From Brevundimonas sp. UBA7506 (lineage in GTDB: Bacteria > Pseudomonadota > Alphaproteobacteria > Caulobacterales > Caulobacteraceae), in contig NZ_DLNQ01000005.1 in assembly GCF_002479495.1 (NCBI RefSeq), positions 889,113-953,112 of the forward strand: DNA of 64,000 nucleotides, given 5' to 3'. Positions 8,347 through 16,778 of this stretch are shown in pieces (within the stretch, counting starts at the first letter, position 1; each line of letters begins with the position of its first letter). The notes beneath the pieces were generated by a model that worked only from the letters and a program-made list of their open reading frames with translations, had not been told where the DNA came from and searched no databases. Made by a program: the position numbers and the translations under genes.

Positions 8347-8655
8347 ATGATCCTCACCCTCATTTTGCTCGCGGCGTTGCAGACGCCCACGACGCAGGCT
8401 GAACCTGGCGCACAGACGTCTCCGGCCGCGCAAGCCTCGCAGGCCGCCCGTCCTGCGGAAACGGCCAGGTCCAATCGCCGCGCCCGACCGGTCTGCCAGC
8501 ACCGCGCCCGCACAGGCTCAGTCCTGAGACGAGATGTCTGCGTGTCCGCTCAACAGGCGGCGAACCAGCAAAGCGCCGCGAAGCAATACATAGAAGAGGC
8601 GACCGCCGGGATCGGCCATGAGGAACTGCCTCTGGGCGGCCTTCCGCGCGAATAG
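8347..8655 (+). CDS. Small secreted protein of unknown function
   Basis: A 102-residue protein with a short N-terminal hydrophobic stretch (ILTLILLAALQTPTTQA) that looks like a signal peptide, then an Ala/Gln-rich linker. It ends with a segment bearing two Cys, VCQHRARTGSVLRRDVC, and a Gln/Ala-rich tail. The pattern C-x5-TGS-x4-R-x-VC recurs in small exported proteins of Caulobacterales and sphingomonads, none with a known role. GGGAGCAAGG lies just ahead of the ATG, which supports it as a real gene despite its size. It is flanked by tRNA-Thr and the TetR-family gene. Confidence 0.65.
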   Translation: MILTLILLAALQTPTTQAEPGAQTSPAAQASQAARPAETARSNRRARPVCQHRARTGSVLRRDVCVSAQQAANQQSAAKQYIEEATAGIGHEELPLGGLPRE

Positions 8656-8742
8656 CCGCCCGAGTGAGAGCGCTGGCCTTCCTTATCCAGCGCAGGCTAT
8701 AGGCTGCCATTGACGACACCTGTAGCCCGCCGCCTCCTCCCC

Positions 8743-9369
8743 ATGTCTGAGACGACCAACAAGCTGGGCCACAAGATCGGGACGCGCGGCGCGCGGACCC
8801 GTCGCGCCATACTCGACGCCCTGCGCGAGCTGCTGAATCACAAGCACCTGGGCGAAATCCGAGCCGCCGACGTGGCTATGGCGGCGGGCGTCTCGGCGCC
8901 GACCTTCTACACCTACTTCAAGTCGGTCGAGGAAGGCCTGCTGATCCTCTGCGAGGAGGCGGGCGAGGACTTTCAACGCCTGGCGCGGCACATTCACGCC
9001 GACTGGACCGCGGACCGCGCCTTTGACGCGGTACGGGCCTATGTGCTGGAGGTCCTGGCCCTTTGGAACGACCATGGGCCGGTGCTGCGGGTCGAGCATA
9101 TGCTGGCCGACAAGGGCGAGCCCGACTTCGCTGAAAGCCGCATCAAGCGAATGCGCCGCCTGCACCTGGCGCTGGAACGCCGCATCGCCCAGGCCAAGGC
9201 CAACGGTCACCTGCCGGAGGGCCTCAGCCCGCGCCTGACCTCCTACGAGACCGCCAATCTGGTCGAGTCAGTCGCCGCCGGTTTCGCCCTGATGCGCCGC
9301 GCCGACACTGCCGAGGCCATTGTCGACACGACGGCGCATATCGTCGTGAAGCTGACGACGGGGCGCTGA
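8743..9369 (+). CDS. TetR family transcriptional regulator
   Basis: A 208-residue repressor-type regulator. The N-terminal TetR helix-turn-helix is seen at about residues 15-62, with RRAILDALRELLNHK and AADVAMAAGVSAPTFYTYF; the rest is an all-helical ligand-binding domain with no recognisable ligand motif. The ATG at 8743 (MSETTNKLG) gives a normal N-terminus; a TTG at 8710 is possible. Its target is not evident: it is convergent with feoB, and the neighbouring tRNA and small exported protein are not classical targets. Confidence 0.92.
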   Translation: MSETTNKLGHKIGTRGARTRRAILDALRELLNHKHLGEIRAADVAMAAGVSAPTFYTYFKSVEEGLLILCEEAGEDFQRLARHIHADWTADRAFDAVRAYVLEVLALWNDHGPVLRVEHMLADKGEPDFAESRIKRMRRLHLALERRIAQAKANGHLPEGLSPRLTSYETANLVESVAAGFALMRRADTAEAIVDTTAHIVVKLTTGR

Positions 9370-9441
9370 CGCCCCAAGGGCCCAGCGTCATTCCTGGTGG
9401 GCCGCGGTCAGAAGGCTCCGCCTCCTCGACCCGACGCGGCC

Positions 9442-11325
9442 TTAGCCCCCGCCCAGCGCCACGGCGACGTGATAGACGATGAAGGCCGCCAGATAGGCCA
9501 GCCCGAACAGATAGCCGACCATGATCATGGTCCACTTCATCGAGCCGGTCTCGCGACGAACCACGCCGAGGGTCGGCAGGCATTGCGGCGCGAAGACGTA
9601 CCAGGCCAGGAAGGCCAGACCCGTAGCCAGCGACCAGTCGGCCGACAGGACCGAGGCCAGGGCGCCGACGTTCTCTTCGGCGCCGGCGATCGAATAGACC
9701 GTGCCGAGCACCGCCACGGCGACCTCGCGCGCGGCCATGCCGGGGACCAGGGCCACCACCATCTGCCAGCTGAAGCCGATGGGGGCGAAGATGGGCTCCA
9801 GAGCCTTGCCGATCATGCCGGCGAAGGAATAGTCGATGGCCGGTCCCGTCGCCCCTTCGGGCGGATAGGGGAAGGTCGACAGAGCCCAGACGATGACCAT
9901 CAGCGGCAGGATGATCTTGCCCGCGCGGCGAATGAAGATCTTGGCGCGCAGCCACAGATTGAACAGGACGCTCTTGATGTCGGGGATCTTGTAGGCCGGC
10001 AGCTCCATCATGAAGGGCTCGACGGCGCCGCGCCAGAAGACCCGGCGGATCACCAGCGAGACCAGAAGCGCACTGACGATGCCCGCCGCATAGAGGCCGA
10101 ACATCACCAACCCCTGCAGGCTGGCCCAGCCCCAGACGGTCTCGTTGGGGATAAAGGCGGCGATGATCAGGGTGTAGACGGGAATCCGCGCCGAGCAGGT
10201 CATCAGCGGCGCGATCAGGATGGTGGTCAAGCGGTCGCGTTTCGCCTCGATCACCCGCGTGGCCATGATGCCGGGAATGGCGCAGGCGAAGCTGGACAGC
10301 AGGGGGATGAAGGCGCGGCCGTGCAGCCCCGCCCCGCCCATGATCTTGTCCATCAGGAAGGCCGCGCGGGCCATGTAGCCGAAGTCTTCCAGCACGATGA
10401 TGAACAGGAAGATGATCAGGATCTGCGGCAGGAAGACCAGGACGCTGCCGACCCCGCCGATCAGACCGTCCACGATCAGACTCTGCACCAGGCCGGTGAA
10501 GCCCTGATCCGGCAGGACCGTGGCCACCCATCCGCCAACCAGGGCGAAGAAGGCCTCGATGCCGTCCATCGCGGGCGTGGCCCAGGTGAAGACCGCCTGG
10601 AACATGACGAACAGGATGGCCAGGAGAATGGCCAGACCGGCGATGGGGTGCAGCAGGACGCTGTCGATCTTGCCGGTCAAGGTGTCGGGCCGCTCGGGCG
10701 GGCGCACGCAAGCCTTCATGATGCGCTCGGCCTCGCGGTGGGCGTCGCGGATTTCGGCGGCGGACGGGGCGTGCCACTCGCTGCGGGTCTCGCCCACGGC
10801 CTGATCGGCCTGAGCCTGCGCGGCGGCGACCAGCTCGGCGATGCCGCGCTTGCGCGTCGCCACCGTCGTGACCACGGGCGCGCCAATCTCGGCCGACAGC
10901 TTTTCAAGGTCGATGCGCAGGCCTTGACGCTGGGCGATGTCGAACATGTTGAGGGCCAGCACCATCGGGCGACCGACCTGTTTCAACTCCAGCGCCAGAC
11001 GCAGCACCAGACGCAGGTTGGTGGCGTCAGCGACGCAGACCACCACGTCCGGCGGGGTCTCGCCCGGCAGGGCGCCGAGCACGGCGTCGCGGGTTACCTC
11101 CTCGTCCAGACTGCGGGCGCGCAGGGAATAGGTGCCCGGCAGGTCCAGCACCGACAGAGTGCGGCCGTCGGCGGCGTGGATGCGCCCCTCCTTCCGCTCG
11201 ACGGTGACGCCGGCGTAGTTGGCGACCTTCTGATGCGAGCCGGTCAGAGCATTGAACAAGGCGGTCTTGCCGCTGTTGGGGTTGCCGACCAGAGCGATGC
11301 GGGCAGTACGAACGGCCATATCCAT
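9442..11325 (-). CDS. feoB: Ferrous iron transport protein FeoB
   Basis: FeoB imports Fe(II) across the inner membrane. The N-terminal G domain has G1 GNPNSGKT at 14-21, G3 DLPG at 61-64 and an NMFD G4-type motif near residue 120; the C-terminal half carries paired Gate segments and multiple transmembrane helices, including SSFACAIPGIMATR with the conserved Cys. At 627 residues it is on the short side but complete. Its ATG overlaps the feoA stop in TGATG, so translation is probably coupled. No feoC is seen. An ATG two codons downstream is an alternative start. Confidence 0.97.
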   Translation of the reverse strand: MDMAVRTARIALVGNPNSGKTALFNALTGSHQKVANYAGVTVERKEGRIHAADGRTLSVLDLPGTYSLRARSLDEEVTRDAVLGALPGETPPDVVVCVADATNLRLVLRLALELKQVGRPMVLALNMFDIAQRQGLRIDLEKLSAEIGAPVVTTVATRKRGIAELVAAAQAQADQAVGETRSEWHAPSAAEIRDAHREAERIMKACVRPPERPDTLTGKIDSVLLHPIAGLAILLAILFVMFQAVFTWATPAMDGIEAFFALVGGWVATVLPDQGFTGLVQSLIVDGLIGGVGSVLVFLPQILIIFLFIIVLEDFGYMARAAFLMDKIMGGAGLHGRAFIPLLSSFACAIPGIMATRVIEAKRDRLTTILIAPLMTCSARIPVYTLIIAAFIPNETVWGWASLQGLVMFGLYAAGIVSALLVSLVIRRVFWRGAVEPFMMELPAYKIPDIKSVLFNLWLRAKIFIRRAGKIILPLMVIVWALSTFPYPPEGATGPAIDYSFAGMIGKALEPIFAPIGFSWQMVVALVPGMAAREVAVAVLGTVYSIAGAEENVGALASVLSADWSLATGLAFLAWYVFAPQCLPTLGVVRRETGSMKWTMIMVGYLFGLAYLAAFIVYHVAVALGGG

Positions 11326-11606
11326 CAGGCGTTTCCTCTATCCAGACGGATGGTCAGACTGGCCGCCTCATGCCGGCGCAAGGCCACGCGCATGTCGTCC
11401 ACCTTCATCGCGATGGGATCGCGACCGAACAGGCCCTCGTGCAGCAACTCGACGCGCGCACCCTCGACGAAGCCCAGTTCCAAAAGGCGACGCTCCAGCT
11501 CGATCTCGTGGTCCTGATGGTGGCAATGCGTGCCGACCTGAACGATGACGCCGCGATCGCCGCGTCGGGCCTGGCTAAGTTTGATGGTGTCGGTCATGGC
11601 GCTCAT
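11325..11606 (-). CDS. feoA: Ferrous iron transport protein FeoA
   Basis: FeoA is a small cytoplasmic SH3-like protein needed for FeoB activity. The 93-residue sequence has the family pattern LSQARRGDRGVIVQV then RRLLELGFVEGARVELLHEG and ends with IAMKVDDMRVALRRHEA. It contains a His-rich CHHQDHE insertion in the first loop. The ATG at 11606 is used; the ATG at 11597 (MTDTIKL) is equally plausible and neither has a strong Shine-Dalgarno. It is the first gene of feoAB, with a palindrome 50-62 bp upstream that may bind an iron regulator. Confidence 0.93.
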   Translation of the reverse strand: MSAMTDTIKLSQARRGDRGVIVQVGTHCHHQDHEIELERRLLELGFVEGARVELLHEGLFGRDPIAMKVDDMRVALRRHEAASLTIRLDRGNA

Positions 11607-11641
11607 TACGACGGCGCCCGGCGCCGCTCACTTAAGTTGAC

Positions 11642-11680
11642 AGTGATTATCAGCTGCGAACCGTTCGCGTCCAGTAACGA
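11642..11680 (-). promoter_or_regulatory. Candidate feoAB promoter with Fur-like palindrome
   Basis: On the minus strand GATAAT (11648-11653) can serve as a -10, with TGGACG (11670-11675 by complement) 16 bp upstream as a -35. Between them is a perfect 13-bp palindrome, GCGAACCGTTCGC (11656-11668), extended by T/G to TGCGAA-N3-TTCGCG. This resembles alphaproteobacterial Fur-type boxes (TGC-rich arms), but identity of the binding protein is inference. Confidence 0.35.
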
Positions 11681-11745
11681 TAACCGGCGCCGTTGCGACC
11701 AATCGCCCATCGGCTATCAAGAGCGACTGGCCTATGGAGTTCGCC

Positions 11746-12279
11746 ATGCGCACCAACCTTCTTCTTTCCGCAGCCCTGACCGCCTCGTTCGCCTTGGCCG
11801 CCTGCGGCGACAACGCCGCGCCCGCCGCGGATGCGACGCCCAAGGCTCCGCCGCCGCCCGCGCCGACCGAGGCGGAGAAGGTCGCCATGCTGGCCGCCCT
11901 GCCCGCGCCCTACAATGCCGGCGACCTGGAGAACGGCCGTCGAGCCTTCGCCCGTTGCCGCTCCTGCCACACCATCACGCCGGGCGGCCCGAACATGGCG
12001 GGGCCGAACCTGTACGGCGTCTTCGGGCGACAGGCCGGAGCCATGGACAAGTACAGCTACTCGCACGCCCTGCGCACGGCGGGCTTCGCCTGGGACGCCG
12101 ACAAGCTGGATCACTGGCTGGAGAACCCCAGGACCTTCCTGCCCGGCAACAAGATGACCTTCGCTGGCCTGCGCGACGCCACGGACCGCCGCGACGTCAT
12201 CGCCTTCCTGAAGGTCGAGACCGGCTATGCCCCGGAAACGGCGAAGGCCGCCGCTGCCGCGACGGCCCCCGCTTCATGA
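11746..12279 (+). CDS. Class I cytochrome c lipoprotein
   Basis: An exported mono-haem cytochrome c for periplasmic electron transfer. The 177-residue protein has a lipoprotein signal with lipobox LAAC (Cys about residue 20), a Pro/Ala-rich spacer, the haem site CRSCH at about 71-75 and an axial-Met motif GNKMTFAG at about 135-142. The fold resembles mitochondrial-type cytochrome c (GPNLYGVFGRQAG, KYSYSHAL), as in membrane-tethered cytochrome c552/CycM. The ATG at 11746 has GGAG 6 bp upstream and was preferred over the ATG at 11734. It is divergent from feoAB. Confidence 0.92.
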   Translation: MRTNLLLSAALTASFALAACGDNAAPAADATPKAPPPPAPTEAEKVAMLAALPAPYNAGDLENGRRAFARCRSCHTITPGGPNMAGPNLYGVFGRQAGAMDKYSYSHALRTAGFAWDADKLDHWLENPRTFLPGNKMTFAGLRDATDRRDVIAFLKVETGYAPETAKAAAAATAPAS

Positions 12280-12285
12280 CCCTTG

Positions 12286-12311
12286 GACGCCGGGCGGATC
12301 AGCCCGGCGTC
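12286..12311. terminator. Hairpin at the convergent ends of the cytochrome c and RND permease genes
   Basis: A perfect 10-bp inverted repeat, GACGCCGGGC (12286-12295) and GCCCGGCGTC (12302-12311), with a 6-nt loop lies between the cytochrome gene and the permease gene and encodes the last permease residues. No T tract follows on either strand, so termination is only likely, not clear. Confidence 0.4.
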
Positions 12312-15300
12312 ATGTCCGGCGTCTTGCCGTCGGCGATCTCCTGGGCTTCCCACTCCTCGATCTTGCGAGCGGTGTATTCCGGCGACTTGGTGAAGCGCGC
12401 CAGGACGCCGTAGATCACCGGCACCACGAACAGGGTCAGGATGGTGGCGAAGATCGCCCCCGTGAAGATGACCACGCCGATGGTCTGACGGCTGCCCGCG
12501 CCCGCACCTTGCCAAAGCACCAGCGGCAGGGCGCCGAAGGCAGTGGCGATCGAGGTCATGATGATCGGGCGCAGGCGCAAGCTGGAGGACTCGATGATGG
12601 CCTCACGGATGCTCCGCCCCTGATCGCGCAGTTGATTGGCGAACTCAACGATCAGGATGCCGTTCTTGGCCGCCACCCCGATCAGGATGATCAGGCCGAT
12701 CTGGCTGTAGATGTTCAGGCTGGAGCCCGCCATCAACAGACCGAACAGACCGCCCGCCGCCGCCAGAGGCACGGTCAGCATGATGACCGCGGGGGTGATC
12801 CAGCTCTCGAACTGAGCCGCCAGAACCAGGAAGACCAGCAGCAAGGCCAGACCGAAGGCCCAGCCCACGGCGCTGCCCGCCTCCTGCTGATCGCGGGCCG
12901 CGCCGCCCCACCGGATCGTGACGGCGCCCTGCGGCTGCTTGGCCACTTCGGCGTTCAGGAAGGCGACCGCGTCGTCGATGGTGGTGCCGGGGTTCAGATC
13001 GGCCGAAAGCGTGATGGCGCGCTGGCGATCCAGACGTCGGCGATCGGGCGTGTCGCCGGAGGTCTTGGTGGTGACCACCGCCGACAGCGGCACCAGCTGG
13101 CCCGCGCCGGTGGAGACGTAAAGAGCCTCCAGATCGGTCACGCCTCGCCGGTTGTCGCGGTCGGTCTGCAGGATGACGTCGTACTCCTGACCACCCTTGA
13201 TGTAGGTGGTGGCGCGGCGCGAGCCGAACATGGTTTCCAGCGCGCGGCCGATCTGCTGCGACGAGACGCCCAGGGCGGCGGCCTTCTGCGGATCGACGTC
13301 GACCAGCAGACGCGGCGCGTTGGGCTCATAGTTCAGGCGCGGTCGCGAGAGGCCGGGGTTTTCCTGCGCCGCGGCCAGGATGGGCTGCAGCCAGTCGTAG
13401 ATCGGGCCGTATTCGGCGCCCGTCACAATCATCTCGACCGAGTTGGAGTTGCCGCCGCCGCGCTGGAAGGCGCCGGGGGTCGAGGCGTTGACCTGGGCGT
13501 CCGTCTGGCCCCGCAGCTTGCCGTTCAGCTCCTGGGCGATCTCGTCAGCCGAACGGGTGCGCTGGGACCAGTCGGCCAGGTTCAGAACCCCGTTTCCAGA
13601 GTTGTAGCTGCCGCCGCCGAAACCGGGCGACGAGATCAGGTAGTTGGCGGCTTCGCCGCTGTCGCGGTACTCGGCCAGGATCGGCTCCAGCCCCAGCATG
13701 ATCTTGCGGGTGTAGTCGAAGCCAGCGCCTTCGGGCCCCTGGACCCGGATCTGGACACGGCCGCGATCCTCGTTCGGCACCAGCTCATTGGGCAGAACCA
13801 GGAAGATGCCGCCCGCGCCCGCCGCCACCAGGACGATCAGGCCGATGACCCCGCCCACGGCGGCGCGACGGCCCAGCAGGGCGTTCAGCGAGTTGGCGTA
13901 GGAGTGCTTCAGCGCCTCCATGGCCCGGTCGACGCGACGGGCCAGCCAGCCGCCGGTCTGGGCCGGCTTCAGGATCTTGGACGCCAGCATCGGCGACAGG
14001 CTCAGCGCAAGGAAGGCCGAGAAGGCCACGGCCGCGGCGATGGCCGCCGCCAGTTCGACGAACAGACGACCGACGTAGCCCGGCAGGAACAGCAGGGGCG
14101 CGAACACCGACAGCAGCACCACGGTCGTCGCCACGACAGCGAAGAAGACCTGACGCGCGCCGCGCTCGGCGGCCACCAGCGGCGGCTCGCCGTGGTCCAG
14201 ACGGCGCTGGATGTTCTCGACCACGACGATGGCGTCATCGACCACCAGGCCGATGGCCAGCACCAGAGCCAGCAAGGTCAGCAGGTTCAGCGAGAAGCCG
14301 AGCGGCGCCAGGACGATGAAGGTCGCCAGCAAGCAAATGGGCGCCACCACCGACGGGATGATCGCGGCGCGCAGGCTGCCCAGGAAGATGAAGTTGACCA
14401 GGGCCACCAGGGCCATCGAGATGCCGATGGTGATCCAGACCTCGTCAATGGCGTGCGAGGTGAAGACCGAGTTGTCGGACCCGACTTCAAGCGTGGTGCC
14501 GGGCGGCAGGGTCGGCTTGATCTGCTCCATCAGGGCGCGCGCGCCGTCCGAGATCTGCAGGTCGTTGGACTGGGCCTGACGGGTGACCGCCAGACCGATC
14601 TGGTCGATGCCGTTGCCGCGGAACAGGCGACGCGCCTCGGCGGGGGCCTCCTCGATCCGGGCGATGTCGCCCAGGCGCGTGACATAGGCCGCACTGCCCA
14701 GCAGGGCGCCGGTCACGCCGTTGGTCATGGCGGCGGACGCCGCGCCGAGCGTGCCGGACGCCTGGGCGCCGGTGGCCGTCGAGGCCGAGCCGCGCGTGCC
14801 GATAGGCAACTGGGCGAAGTCGGCGGGCCGCGCATAGGTGCGGGCCACGCGGACGGTGTAGTCCTTCTGGGTCGACTCCAGCGAACCGGCGGGCAGTTCG
14901 ACGTTCTGGTTGGTCAGGGCGGTTTCGACGTCAGCGACGGTCAGGCCGCGCGCGGCCATGGCGGCGGCGTCCAGCCAGATGCGCATGGCGTAGCGCTGCT
15001 CGCCGAAGATGTTGACCTGTGCCACGCCCGGCACGGTGGCGAAGCGGTCCACCAGATAGCGGTCGGCGTAATCCGTCAGTTCCAGACGGTTCATCGTCGT
15101 GGAGCGCAGGAACATGATCATGATCGGCTGGCTGTCGGAGTCGGCCTTGGCCACTTCCGGCGGGTCCGCCTGATCCGGCAGACGCCCCTGAACGCGCGAG
15201 ACGCGGTCGCGCACGTCGTTGGCGGCGTCGTCGATGTTGCGGTCCAGCGAGAACTCGATGTTGACGTTCGAACGACCGTCGCGGCTGGTCGAGTTGATGC

Positions 15301-15535
15301 GCTCAACGCCCTGGATGCCGGCGATCTGTTGCTCGATCGGCTCTGTGATCCGGCTTTCGATCACCTCGGCCGAGGCGCCCGCGTAGCTGGTGCTGACCGA
15401 GACGATGGGCGGATCGACGTCCGGCAGTTCGCGCACCGGCAGGAAGAAGAAGGCCGCCAGGCCGATGACGCACAAAACGATGGCCGCCACCGCCGCGAAG
15501 ACGGGGCGCCGGACCGAAACATCAGAGAGCATCAT
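12299..15535 (-). CDS. RND efflux transporter permease (AcrB/MexK-like, HAE1-type)
   Basis: The inner-membrane proton antiporter of a tripartite multidrug efflux pump. The 1078-residue protein opens with DVSVRRPVFAAVAAIVLCVIG, the standard RND first helix, and has the TM4 proton-relay pair Asp433-Asp434 in GLVVDDAIVVVENI. Two periplasmic domain repeats and twelve helices are readable. An Ala/Gly/Ser/Thr-rich stretch of roughly 35 residues (about 247-285) interrupts the porter domain just before YVTRLGDIARIE, which is longer than usual. Its start codon overlaps the adaptor gene stop (TGATG). No outer-membrane factor gene is adjacent; substrate is unknown. Confidence 0.95.
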   Translation of the reverse strand: MMLSDVSVRRPVFAAVAAIVLCVIGLAAFFFLPVRELPDVDPPIVSVSTSYAGASAEVIESRITEPIEQQIAGIQGVERINSTSRDGRSNVNIEFSLDRNIDDAANDVRDRVSRVQGRLPDQADPPEVAKADSDSQPIMIMFLRSTTMNRLELTDYADRYLVDRFATVPGVAQVNIFGEQRYAMRIWLDAAAMAARGLTVADVETALTNQNVELPAGSLESTQKDYTVRVARTYARPADFAQLPIGTRGSASTATGAQASGTLGAASAAMTNGVTGALLGSAAYVTRLGDIARIEEAPAEARRLFRGNGIDQIGLAVTRQAQSNDLQISDGARALMEQIKPTLPPGTTLEVGSDNSVFTSHAIDEVWITIGISMALVALVNFIFLGSLRAAIIPSVVAPICLLATFIVLAPLGFSLNLLTLLALVLAIGLVVDDAIVVVENIQRRLDHGEPPLVAAERGARQVFFAVVATTVVLLSVFAPLLFLPGYVGRLFVELAAAIAAAVAFSAFLALSLSPMLASKILKPAQTGGWLARRVDRAMEALKHSYANSLNALLGRRAAVGGVIGLIVLVAAGAGGIFLVLPNELVPNEDRGRVQIRVQGPEGAGFDYTRKIMLGLEPILAEYRDSGEAANYLISSPGFGGGSYNSGNGVLNLADWSQRTRSADEIAQELNGKLRGQTDAQVNASTPGAFQRGGGNSNSVEMIVTGAEYGPIYDWLQPILAAAQENPGLSRPRLNYEPNAPRLLVDVDPQKAAALGVSSQQIGRALETMFGSRRATTYIKGGQEYDVILQTDRDNRRGVTDLEALYVSTGAGQLVPLSAVVTTKTSGDTPDRRRLDRQRAITLSADLNPGTTIDDAVAFLNAEVAKQPQGAVTIRWGGAARDQQEAGSAVGWAFGLALLLVFLVLAAQFESWITPAVIMLTVPLAAAGGLFGLLMAGSSLNIYSQIGLIILIGVAAKNGILIVEFANQLRDQGRSIREAIIESSSLRLRPIIMTSIATAFGALPLVLWQGAGAGSRQTIGVVIFTGAIFATILTLFVVPVIYGVLARFTKSPEYTARKIEEWEAQEIADGKTPDMTPG

Positions 15536-16668
15536 CAGCGCGCCGCCTGAGCTGCGCGCGCGCCGCCCTTCTTGTCGCCGCCCCCGCCGACCGTGACGGG
15601 CGCGCCCGGCTGGATGCGGTTCAGGCCCGAAGCCACCACGCGGTCATTGTTGTCCAGACCCGACAGGATCTCGACAAAGCCGCCCTCGACGGCGCCGGTC
15701 TGCACCTCGACACGCTGAGCGGTCGTGCCCTTCTCGCCGCGCGCGATGCGATAGACGAAGGCGCCCTGGCCCTCGTACTGCACGGCGGCCTCGGGCACCG
15801 AGAGGCTTTGACGACGGCCCTGCTGCACGGCCACGCGCATCATCATGCCGGGACGGATGCGGGCGCCCGGATTGGCGAACTCGGCGCGGGCGATGACGGC
15901 GCGGGTCTGTTCATTGACGCGCGTATCCAGCAGGGCGATGCGGCCGTTGAAGCTCTCGCCGGCATAGGCGTCGGCCGTGGCGATCAGAGGAGTGCCGACC
16001 TGAAGCACGCCCAGATAGCGTTCGGGCAGGGGGAAATCGACGCGGATGGCGCTGGTGTCGTCCAGGGTGGTGATGACCGATCCGGGCGAGATCAAGGTCC
16101 CCGGCGTCACCGTCGTCAAACCCAGAACCCCGGCGAAGGGCGCGCGCAGCACACGGTCGCCGCGACGGGCTTCCGACGCCGCGACGGCGGCGCGGGCGCT
16201 CTGCAGGGCGGTTTCGGCCTGCTCGGCGGTGACGCGCGGGGCCACGCCGCGCTCGGCCAGAATCTTGAAGCGGTCGTATTCGCGCTGGGCCTGGGCCAGC
16301 TGGGCCCGCGCCTGGATCAGGTCGGCGTCTTCCTCGCGCGCCTGCAGTTCGACCAGTGGGGCGCCCGCCGCGACCCGCTGGCCGTCCACGAACATGACGC
16401 GCGTGATCAGCTCGGTCGTATTGGAGGTGATGTTGACCGAGCGCTTGCTGCGGGCCACGCCCAGGACCCGGATCTGGTCGGCGAACTCGCGCGGGGTTGC
16501 GACGGCCTCGGCCACCGCCTGACCGCGCCCGCCGCCAGGGCCGCCCCGACCGGGACCGCCCGCGCCGCCCTTGTTGTCGTCAGCGAGGGTGATCTTCAGC
16601 ACCGCCGCCAGGACCATGAGCCCCACCAGACAGGCCGCCGCGATGATGAAAAAATGGCGTTTGAACAC
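15535..16668 (-). CDS. RND efflux periplasmic adaptor subunit (MFP)
   Basis: The membrane-fusion protein linking the RND permease to an outer-membrane channel. The 377-residue protein has an N-terminal membrane anchor (FFIIAAACLVGLMVLAAV), a Gly/Arg-rich linker, barrel-sandwich halves around an alpha-helical hairpin (AREEDADLIQARAQLAQAQ), and a beta-barrel with LRAPFAGVLGL and RIRPGMMMRVAV. A GTG at 16668 was taken as the start because GGGGAG lies 10 bp upstream; a TTG pair at 16689-16692 keeps the frame open further. It is the first gene of the two-gene operon with the permease. Confidence 0.93.
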   Translation of the reverse strand: MFKRHFFIIAAACLVGLMVLAAVLKITLADDNKGGAGGPGRGGPGGGRGQAVAEAVATPREFADQIRVLGVARSKRSVNITSNTTELITRVMFVDGQRVAAGAPLVELQAREEDADLIQARAQLAQAQREYDRFKILAERGVAPRVTAEQAETALQSARAAVAASEARRGDRVLRAPFAGVLGLTTVTPGTLISPGSVITTLDDTSAIRVDFPLPERYLGVLQVGTPLIATADAYAGESFNGRIALLDTRVNEQTRAVIARAEFANPGARIRPGMMMRVAVQQGRRQSLSVPEAAVQYEGQGAFVYRIARGEKGTTAQRVEVQTGAVEGGFVEILSGLDNNDRVVASGLNRIQPGAPVTVGGGGDKKGGARAAQAAR

Positions 16669-16717
16669 GCGACGCAGTCTCCCCGACAACAAGCGGTCCC
16701 GCTTAGCGGGTCATGGC

Positions 16718-16744
16718 CGTTACGCAAATAAAGTATCTGTAACG
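16718..16744 (-). promoter_or_regulatory. Candidate repressor operator upstream of the RND adaptor gene
   Basis: A perfect 6-bp inverted repeat, CGTTAC (16718-16723) and GTAACG (16739-16744), flanks 15 AT-rich bases 50-76 bp upstream of the adaptor start. Its size resembles TetR-family operators ahead of RND pumps. No regulator gene is adjacent, so the binding protein cannot be named. Confidence 0.35.
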
Positions 16745-16778
16745 TGGAGGGGTTTGGTTTCCGTCGCGGCAAATTGCG

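Noticed and set aside
12227-15550. A very long open frame antisense to the RND permease gene (about 1100 codons)
   Set aside because: High GC makes long antisense frames common; codon composition (Arg/Gly/Gln-rich, no domain) and lack of a ribosome-binding site mark it as a shadow of the permease gene.
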